Shown in pieces: positions 27,734 to 33,667 of a DNA stretch of 33,667 nucleotides; the first letter of the stretch is position 1, and each line of letters begins with the position of its first letter. Source of the DNA: Candidatus Hydrogenedentota bacterium (GTDB lineage Bacteria; Hydrogenedentota; Hydrogenedentia; Hydrogenedentales; CAILVY01); NCBI GenBank assembly GCA_029565395.1, contig JAKQOG010000231.1, positions 1-33,667 of the forward strand, in the 5' to 3' direction. Under the pieces are notes generated by a model that did no database searches, was not told the DNA's origin, and saw nothing but the letters and a program-made list of their open reading frames with translations. Made by a program: the position numbers and the translations under genes.

Positions 27734-30055
27734 ATGCATTACGTGAAGGTGGCTGCAATTCTTGGGGCGCTCGTCCTTTTCTATACCACAACAATTGATG
27801 TTAAAATGGCAATGGCTACTGAGACGGCATCGTTTGCCGCTCATCTATCAGAACCTGGAGTCACTCCGCTTGTTCTATCATCCACTGCGGGCGGCACGGT
27901 GCTTGCCGATCCTGCGTTGGCTTTCTATCCGATAGAAACTATTGTCACGCTGACTGCCACACCTGCTATTGACTGTTTCTTTTCATCTTGGGGCGGTGAA
28001 AATGGGGGCGATGTGTTTGATCCGGAAAACGATGGTATTGGCACAATTCTTATGAACGGCAGCAAACAAGTGGTTGCGCAATTTACTTGCGGCGAATGCC
28101 GAACCCTTCAGATAAGCAGCAATTCGGCCTATGGCGGCACAGTGTCCGTATCACCCCCCAGGACCTGTCCCTGGGGTTGGTTAACTGACACTTGCGTCAC
28201 TATTATTGCAACGCCGAATATGACAGATGGATTCCGTTTTTTAAATTTCTCAGGCAAAAATGCTGGAGAATTATTCAACATAAGCCCTCCCGATTCAGAG
28301 ACCGGTGCTGTTACTGCCAACTTGGTAATGGACGGCGACAAGACCATTATCGCAAAGTTTGTAACTGAAGTATCCTGTGGAAGATTTGTATTGCTCAATG
28401 CCGAGACGATGCCGGAAGGGTGGATCTTTGGTGGTGTAGTTCGGGAATTTACCGGTACAGCCCTGAGCAATGAAACTCCCATCTTTATCGATGGTGTACA
28501 AGTACAGGGATTCCGTGCAGCCCCTGATTACACCTCTATTGACATTGTGATCCCGCCATACACGGGTTCCAGCAAGGCAGCGTATGTGGACGTTGATGTG
28601 CAAGTCGGTACTGGTATAGATGCATGTACATTGCCCAACGCATTTCGATATAAGCGCCATGAAGTAAAAAAGGGTGTGCGTTCCACCGCGTTCATTTTGG
28701 AGAATCCGAAAGAGGAAACAACCATCGCCATGACGCTGGACGGCACGGCGGAAAATACCACACCGGTGACGCTCCCCGCCCTTAAAACACCGGCAGGGGT
28801 CAGCCGTTTATTTGGTATCGCACGCAATGCCGATGCAATCCCGGAAACAAAAATAAATACCGATACATTAGGATCGCTAGGCACAGGCTACATTTCCATA
28901 CTGACCGGGAATGGCGTTATCCCGGCAGGCCTTTCAATCGACAATGCCTATGACTTCAGCCTGCACCTCTATACGGATTATGAAGAGAAAATAAACATGC
29001 CTCCGGCCGGATCAGCCTCGTATTTTAGCCTTGGTGGCTTACTTGATTTTGACCGCCCCGTGGACGCAGCCGGCAATCCTAATCCTGACACAGCAGCAAT
29101 AACGGTCCAACTTCCTCTGAATCAAACAGGATTGAACTACGGAGACGTTCGTACGGGCCTCACGTTGTGGGGCGTCGGTACGGCGTTTGATTATGTGACA
29201 GGGGAAACCACGATCTTGAAACCTCCCGCAGTAGCATATCAATCAGAATTATTGAACAATGAAGTAGTTCCTGGACTTACATTCAACACTCCTGATACTA
29301 ACCAGCCCAATGCCATGATCGCCCGCCTATACTCACTCAACGGCTTCAGCCTGCGCAGTGGCGCGAATTTTACCACCGAAATGCAGGAAGGTGTGAAGCT
29401 TTTCCGAAGATCCGGCGCCAACTGGGTAGGTTACGGAACGGTCATAGGCGATCTCAACGGCGGTCTGGAACTGAAAATCGTCTCCCCGATGGGCGGGATC
29501 GCATGGGTGGATCGGATTGAATTCCGCAGTGCCGAAAAATGCGCCGTCATAGCCACCGCCACTGAGTCGGACTTCCTTACGACACCCGGCTCGGATGAAT
29601 ACAACCTGGTCTTTAGGACGCCGGAATCCAGTGACGTGGGTATCACCGACCTGGCGATCTTCCTAAAATCCAATCCCACTATGCCAGCGGTTACACTTGA
29701 ACGTGTCTTCCAATATACCTATCCAAAGCTCTCCATCATAAGGGAAACTGCACAGCGTCTGCTAGGTTCCTTTTATTCCTTGGACACCAATGCGGATAGC
29801 GCCCTCTCTATTTTAGAAGCACGGGTGCTAATTCCGGATCTGAAGCCATGCATGTTCAACCTCCTGGATAGAAACAACGACGGTAAACTCAGCTTGGATG
29901 AACTGGAAATGGCGGCAAGCCACGGCATATGCGGCTGCAATTGCCAAAAGAATGCAATACAGCACTTTGATATTCGAAAAGCCCTCGGTGATCTGCTTTT
30001 GTTCGGAATAAGTGTTTTGATCCTCATGCCCTGGAGCGCTTTCCGGCGAAGTTAG
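27734..30055 (+). CDS. Large secreted protein: InlB-like repeats, EF-hands, C-terminal membrane tail
   Basis: This is a 773-aa protein. GAGGGAG 7 nt before the ATG at 27734 favours it over the ATG at 27698. Residues 1-28 are a signal peptide with probable cleavage after A-M-A. Two divergent InlB-B-like repeats (about 35-105 and 110-195) each have G-G-T-V, a TLTATP- or IIATP-like strand and an M-x-G-x-K/D-x-x-x-A-x-F ending. IPT/TIG-like segments lie at about 200-290 and 600-660. Two calcium-binding EF-hand/dockerin-like loops occur, DTNADSALSILE (about 683-694) and DRNNDGKLSLDE (about 712-723). A C-terminal hydrophobic helix (LLLFGISVLILMPW) is followed by R-R-S, a membrane anchor or sorting tail. 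It is probably a cell-surface adhesion or matrix protein. Confidence 0.75.
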   Translation: MHYVKVAAILGALVLFYTTTIDVKMAMATETASFAAHLSEPGVTPLVLSSTAGGTVLADPALAFYPIETIVTLTATPAIDCFFSSWGGENGGDVFDPENDGIGTILMNGSKQVVAQFTCGECRTLQISSNSAYGGTVSVSPPRTCPWGWLTDTCVTIIATPNMTDGFRFLNFSGKNAGELFNISPPDSETGAVTANLVMDGDKTIIAKFVTEVSCGRFVLLNAETMPEGWIFGGVVREFTGTALSNETPIFIDGVQVQGFRAAPDYTSIDIVIPPYTGSSKAAYVDVDVQVGTGIDACTLPNAFRYKRHEVKKGVRSTAFILENPKEETTIAMTLDGTAENTTPVTLPALKTPAGVSRLFGIARNADAIPETKINTDTLGSLGTGYISILTGNGVIPAGLSIDNAYDFSLHLYTDYEEKINMPPAGSASYFSLGGLLDFDRPVDAAGNPNPDTAAITVQLPLNQTGLNYGDVRTGLTLWGVGTAFDYVTGETTILKPPAVAYQSELLNNEVVPGLTFNTPDTNQPNAMIARLYSLNGFSLRSGANFTTEMQEGVKLFRRSGANWVGYGTVIGDLNGGLELKIVSPMGGIAWVDRIEFRSAEKCAVIATATESDFLTTPGSDEYNLVFRTPESSDVGITDLAIFLKSNPTMPAVTLERVFQYTYPKLSIIRETAQRLLGSFYSLDTNADSALSILEARVLIPDLKPCMFNLLDRNNDGKLSLDELEMAASHGICGCNCQKNAIQHFDIRKALGDLLLFGISVLILMPWSAFRRS

Positions 30056-30124
30056 AAAAAGAGTCCCCTGATCAGAGTTTGGTTGAAAACGTCAAGGGGA
30101 GAGAAAGTTCAAATGGAACAGGAT

Positions 30125-30316
30125 CTACTTTTCATCTAGCGTCCAGGGGTGGACTTCTTTCCCGCGTTGACGGAGCAGGGGCGCGGCCATGTGTTGCATG
30201 CGCACGACGATTTTGACCTTCTCTTCGATGGGCAGCCGGGCAAGTTCTTTCCTACGGTCTTCCTTGGCTTTGAGGAGCCGTTGCAGCACATCATTCACCG
30301 GTTCCATTGTGCCCAT
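30125..30316 (-). CDS. 63-aa helical partner of the nucleotidyltransferase-like gene
   Basis: A short basic helical protein (VLQRLLKAKEDRRKELARLP, then EEKVKIVVRMQHMAAPLLR) that ends P-W-T-L. It overlaps the 3' end of the upstream nucleotidyltransferase-like gene by 22 bp, so the two are translated together. Small basic ORFs of this kind next to nucleotidyltransferase-like genes recur in environmental bacteria. The pairing recalls toxin-antitoxin or MNT-type modules, but which partner would be the toxin is unknown. The start could also be the ATG at 30307. Confidence 0.6.
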   Translation of the reverse strand: MGTMEPVNDVLQRLLKAKEDRRKELARLPIEEKVKIVVRMQHMAAPLLRQRGKEVHPWTLDEK

Positions 30317-30792
30317 CTTTCTAAAAGGACGTGACGTGTGAGCACGTCGTTCAAATAGGCCGCGTCCACTTTCACTTGTTGGTTGAAAACTGCAAACCGT
30401 TGAAGGTCCTTTTCGCGTCCGGTTTGCAGCATAATTGCCATAAGGTGTTCAGGATGAAACACCCGAGTTGGAGTCTCGCCGAATTGTGTGTCGAGCGCTT
30501 CTTTCAACGCTTCTTCGGTCAGTGGATTATGCACGGGAAGAAACTGGACATACGTACCTTCAATATCCACATGTTCCTCTTTTTCCGAATACCCTCGTTT
30601 TTTTAAGGCATCATATATGGGCACCAGTGTAATTAACCCACCAGCAGTGAGTGGGAACTGAACAAACACATCCAGATCGAAGGTAAGCAGGGGTTCCATG
30701 AAGAATAGCGCCCCCATCGCGCCGCCTATGGCATATCGGGTATACAAGCCATCGTGCTCTAGCGCATTAAGGACTTGTATCGTTCGTTCCAT
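30295..30792 (-). CDS. Nucleotidyltransferase-like protein (AbiEii/MNT-type fold)
   Basis: This 165-aa protein has the start of a nucleotidyltransferase fold: YAIGGAMGALFFMEPLLTFD followed by L-D-V-F-V, with the G-G turn (23-24) and two acidic residues D39 and D41 arranged like a GG...D-x-D active site. A second segment, EEHVDIEGTYVQFLP, could supply the third acidic residue. The C-terminal half contains HPEHLMAIMLQTGREKDLQR, as in AbiEii/DUF6036-type proteins, where an Asp/Lys-rich helix follows. It is likely to transfer a nucleotide to a protein or tRNA, or to be an inactive relative. It forms an overlapping pair with the 63-aa gene. Confidence 0.65.
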   Translation of the reverse strand: MERTIQVLNALEHDGLYTRYAIGGAMGALFFMEPLLTFDLDVFVQFPLTAGGLITLVPIYDALKKRGYSEKEEHVDIEGTYVQFLPVHNPLTEEALKEALDTQFGETPTRVFHPEHLMAIMLQTGREKDLQRFAVFNQQVKVDAAYLNDVLTRHVLLERWAQWNR

Positions 30793-30824
30793 ACATTCGT
30801 CTCGTTATGAAGTTTTGCATCCAA

Positions 30825-30858
30825 GCGAGATTGCTTCGTCGAAGACTCCTCGCAATGA
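30825..30858. repeat. REP-like short hairpin
   Basis: GCGAGATTGC and a downstream CTCGCAAT can pair around a loop that itself has TTC-GTC-GAA. Sequences of this form (GATTGCTTCG...CGCAATGAC) are, from memory, common dispersed repeats in many bacteria. It lies in the 143-bp gap between the nucleotidyltransferase-like gene and the TPR gene. Confidence 0.45.
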
Positions 30859-30935
30859 CAAGCTGCTATCTTGGCCGTACTGTAGAGAATACATTGTTGT
30901 GAGTGCGGGGTGCAATTGATTCCATGATTTGTGAT

Positions 30936-31997
30936 TTATCGGATAATCATGGGGGCGCGGGGTGCAACGGCAGGCTTGGCCGGTTGCGGCTGGGTTTGTT
31001 GTTGGAGTTGCGCGTCTAGCTTTGAGAGGGTGTCGCGGACATCCGGCTGGTCAGGTTTGGCTTCGAGCGATTTTTCAAAGGCGGCCTTGGCCTGGCTCAG
31101 GTTGCCCATCTGCATGTGCATGCTGGCGAGGAAGTTCCACATCGCGGTATCCTGCGGATTCAGGCGGGTGGCGCGCTGGGCGGCGAGAATGGCATCGGTA
31201 ACGCGGGCGGCACGGTAGAGGAGACGCGCATAGGCCGCGTGATTTTCCGCGGTATCGGGGAAATAGCGGCGGGCCGCATCAAAATCGGCGAGGGCCTTGC
31301 GAAGCCGTTCACGGGTGTCGATATCATACGGTTGCGCGGCCTTACTGAGGTCGTCAATTTCCTTGGAGGCCTCGATCACCTGGCCATTGCGTGCATTAAG
31401 CGCGGCGCGCGCGATGCGGGCGGGCACGTCGTCAGGATTCAGTTTCAGCGCAGCGTCAAAATGATCTCCGGCGAATTCGAACAACCCTTCCTGCCAATAC
31501 CAATCACCAAGCAGAAAATGTGTTCTCGCGGCTTGGGAGGAAGTGGAATCGATGGCTAATGCGGCATGTAACGCCTTAAATGCTTCTTTCCGCTTGGCCG
31601 GACCACACTTGGCATAGTTTTCACCCTGCCGGGTCAAGGCGATGGCGTTGTTCGGGTCGGCCTGAACAATCGTTGCGAGGGTTTCAGCGGCCAGATCGTA
31701 GTCTCCGGCCTCTTCTTGCAGGCCAACGTACTCCAGGAGCACGGCTGGTTCCGCTGAAGACTCAACCCCGGCGTCTTTATAGGCGATCAGGCCTTCTTGA
31801 AGGAGCGATTGCGCCTCTTTTTGTTTCATGGCGGCCTGATCCGGCTGATTTTGCGCGGTGGCATCCGCAACGGCTTTTTTCGCGGCATAATAGGCGTCCG
31901 CCTTGCTTTTCGCGGTGGAAAAGTCCTGGGCATGACTGATGGCGGCCATTAGAAGGGACAGGAACAGGGTTAGCACGAGGTTGTTTCTCAAATGCAT
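30936..31997 (-). CDS. Secreted TPR-repeat protein
   Basis: This 353-aa protein has a signal peptide (residues 1-23, hydrophobic core LVLTLFLSLLMAAI, cleavage after S-H-A). Several tetratricopeptide repeats follow (about 85-320), with recurring D-P-N-N-A-I-A-L, N-P-D-D-V-P-A-R and N-P-Q-D-T-A-M-W turns. The C-terminal tail is Gln/Pro-rich (QLQQQTQPQPAKPAVAP). It is probably a periplasmic scaffold. The ATG at 31997 overlaps the end of hflX by 10 bp, so the two are probably translationally coupled. No specific function is visible. Confidence 0.75.
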   Translation of the reverse strand: MHLRNNLVLTLFLSLLMAAISHAQDFSTAKSKADAYYAAKKAVADATAQNQPDQAAMKQKEAQSLLQEGLIAYKDAGVESSAEPAVLLEYVGLQEEAGDYDLAAETLATIVQADPNNAIALTRQGENYAKCGPAKRKEAFKALHAALAIDSTSSQAARTHFLLGDWYWQEGLFEFAGDHFDAALKLNPDDVPARIARAALNARNGQVIEASKEIDDLSKAAQPYDIDTRERLRKALADFDAARRYFPDTAENHAAYARLLYRAARVTDAILAAQRATRLNPQDTAMWNFLASMHMQMGNLSQAKAAFEKSLEAKPDQPDVRDTLSKLDAQLQQQTQPQPAKPAVAPRAPMIIR

Positions 31998-33622
31998 TCC
32001 GCATGAACCTCCTCATCCGCAAACAGGATGTGTTCCATCGTTTCAAGCAAGGGCGCAAAGGAATTCCGGTCCAGGGCGCATACCGGAATGCCATTATACT
32101 GATAAACAAGCCCTTGCACGGTTGCAGGCTCCGCCAAATCTGTTTTATTAACGATATGCATGATGGGCTTGTCGTTCAGGTCCAGTTCTGTCAGCAGTTC
32201 ACGGACCGTCTCATATTTCTCCTCGAAATCCTGGCTGGATGCGTCCATCACATGCAAGAGTAGATCGGCATCGTGCAATTCTTCAAACGTGGAGCGAAAG
32301 GCCGCCATAAGGTCCTTGGGCAGGCTCCGGATAAAGCCCACGGTGTCCGTGATGATGATTTCACGTTCACGGGGGAAACGCAGGCGCCGGGAAACAGGAT
32401 TCAGGGTGGCGAACAGGGCATCTTCGGCGATGACGGCACTGTTCGTAAGATTGTTTAACAGAGTAGACTTGCCTGCGTTGGTATACCCCACAACCGCCAC
32501 GGTGGGCACGCCTTTCGTGGTGCGTACGCCCCGGCGCAACTCGCGCCGCCGCCCCAACTGATCCACTTCGCGTTCCAGCCGGGCGATGCGGTCACGCGCC
32601 CGCCGCCGATCAATTTCGAGGCGTGTTTCGCCAGGGCCGCGCCCACCGATACCGCCGGTAAGCCGGGAAAGCGCGGTTTGGCGCAATCCGAGAAAGGGGA
32701 GGCGGTAGCGCAGTTGGGCCAGTTCCACCTGGATCTGACCCTCGCGGGTCATGGCATGCTGGGCAAAAATGTCAAGAATCACTTGCGTACGGTCGAGTAT
32801 TTTAAGATCCGTAAAATCGCTGAGCCCCTTTACCTGGGAAGGGGAAAGATTCAAATCGAAAACAATAGTCCCAGCGCCCAATTGCATGGCCTTGATAAGC
32901 ATCGACCGGAATTTTCCCTTCCCGGTAACGTACTTGGGATCCAGGGGACGGCGCTGGCTAACATCCCCCACGACAACAAGACCCGCGCTTCGGGCGAGTT
33001 CCCGCAACTCAAGGAGAGAATCCTGCGCCTGGGTGGGGGAAAGGGTGGAAACATGCACGAGCAGGGCGCGATCCCGGTTGTCCCCCGCGCGCCGGGGTTT
33101 GCGCATCCGCGCAAATTCTTCCTCAAGCGCGTCAATGGCTTCCGAAAAATCCTCCGGCAACTGGTGAACGGTGGAGGGAGGGAGGATCTCCCAAGGGGCA
33201 TCCCCCTCATTTGCCGGGAGCAAATGCGCCTGATACACCTTCCCGGGAAGTCCGTCCTCCAACACTTCAATCACTGCGACATAATCAAGGCGGAGAAGCG
33301 CAAGATCCGTAAGGTCTTCTTCCGAAAGCCCTTCCCGATGAAGATGGGTATGGACAAACCGCAGTCCGCTCAACCGGTCATACCCTCGTTTCGGAAGTTC
33401 GGGAAGAAGGATGGTCCGCGCATCACCTACTACCACTTTTTGCACATGACCCCGCCGATCCATCACCAAGCCGGTCTGCCGCTGAATTTCAAAGGAAACT
33501 TCCGTTAAGGATCGGGCCAACTCAGGGGAAATCACCGCATTGGAACGGGTTGCACGCTTTGCAAGCCCTTCAAGACGTTTCACATACGAGGCTTTGAGAC
33601 CGCCAATATTGCCGATCAGCAT
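31988..33622 (-). CDS. hflX: GTPase HflX
   Basis: HflX is a ribosome-binding GTPase that splits stalled or hibernating ribosomes. The 544-aa protein has an N-terminal extension (about 1-170), the HflX domain with GKGKFRSMLIKAMQLGAGTI and FDLNLSPSQ, the signature GGIGGRGPGETRLEIDRRR before a coiled segment, and the G domain: G1 GYTNAGKSTLL, G3 DTVGFI, G4 NKTD. The ATG at 33622 has GGGGGAGG 5 nt upstream; a TTG at 33658 is possible but less likely. At about 540 aa it belongs to the longer HflX form with an extra N-terminal domain. The downstream secreted TPR gene overlaps its stop by 10 bp. Confidence 0.93.
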   Translation of the reverse strand: MLIGNIGGLKASYVKRLEGLAKRATRSNAVISPELARSLTEVSFEIQRQTGLVMDRRGHVQKVVVGDARTILLPELPKRGYDRLSGLRFVHTHLHREGLSEEDLTDLALLRLDYVAVIEVLEDGLPGKVYQAHLLPANEGDAPWEILPPSTVHQLPEDFSEAIDALEEEFARMRKPRRAGDNRDRALLVHVSTLSPTQAQDSLLELRELARSAGLVVVGDVSQRRPLDPKYVTGKGKFRSMLIKAMQLGAGTIVFDLNLSPSQVKGLSDFTDLKILDRTQVILDIFAQHAMTREGQIQVELAQLRYRLPFLGLRQTALSRLTGGIGGRGPGETRLEIDRRRARDRIARLEREVDQLGRRRELRRGVRTTKGVPTVAVVGYTNAGKSTLLNNLTNSAVIAEDALFATLNPVSRRLRFPREREIIITDTVGFIRSLPKDLMAAFRSTFEELHDADLLLHVMDASSQDFEEKYETVRELLTELDLNDKPIMHIVNKTDLAEPATVQGLVYQYNGIPVCALDRNSFAPLLETMEHILFADEEVHAECI

Positions 33623-33667
33623 AGGCGCCTCCCCCAACAAACGACAAACGCCGAACAAGATCGGAAG

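Noticed and set aside
32678..33508. A 276-codon plus-strand ORF
   Set aside because: It is antisense to hflX, whose motifs are unambiguous.

Overview
The window is about 33.7 kb of a bacterial chromosome of roughly balanced GC. It divides into a mobile left part (1 to about 14.8 kb) stacked against a tRNA-Arg(CCG) gene, and a right part of ordinary chromosomal genes. The lineage cannot be fixed from the sequence. A DUF1580-type protein, integrases of a kind I associate with Planctomycetota and relatives, and an HDOD-kinase fusion suggest an uncultured Planctomycetota/Hydrogenedentota-like bacterium (inference, low to moderate confidence).

Left part, element A (about 1.2-5.74 kb, mostly minus strand): a tyrosine integrase (4428-5609), an unrecognised 224-aa protein, a DUF1580/excisionase-like HTH protein, a Cys-rich phage-type protein, a winged-helix-like protein and a broken small-terminase-like gene. 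Its integrase starts about 130 bp from the tRNA-derived repeat at 5738, so it looks like an older insertion at the same tRNA. Its far end was not found.

Element B (5738-14786) is bounded by a perfect 53-bp direct repeat of the 3' half of tRNA-Arg. It carries a 45-aa ORF, an unrecognised 433-aa protein, a 56-aa zinc-ribbon protein, an AlpA-like regulator, two small Cys-rich proteins, a replisome-organizer-like protein, a primase-helicase, two small proteins, a Nu1-like small terminase, an XRE regulator and a tyrosine integrase. It has no capsid, portal or large terminase gene. That is the gene logic of a phage satellite of the PICI type. Its most unusual property is that the attachment site lies inside the integrase reading frame. 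In the integrated state the integrase ends in 4 tRNA-antisense codons. In the excised circle the same frame would run on, in register, into 60 codons at 5791-5974 and end in an ATGA overlap with the 45-aa ORF. Both sides of the core carry the same 21-bp sequence, two GTTACCCCA units, encoding V-T-P-T-V-T-P, which look like integrase arm sites.

Right part: tRNA-Arg; a large HDOD-histidine kinase-receiver protein; a DUF1858 protein; a probable lipoprotein; a small membrane protein; rimO; a compact run of lipA, a free-standing lipoyl domain, homoserine dehydrogenase, threonine synthase and lipB; a protein of 44-residue TPR-like repeats; a 1-kb non-coding tract with inverted copies of a three-hairpin module; a large secreted protein with InlB-like repeats, EF-hands and a C-terminal membrane tail; a nucleotidyltransferase-like gene with a small partner; a secreted TPR protein; and hflX. 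Several genes (712, 12939, perhaps lipA) have a -10 box only 6-7 nt before the start codon and so probably make leaderless mRNAs.
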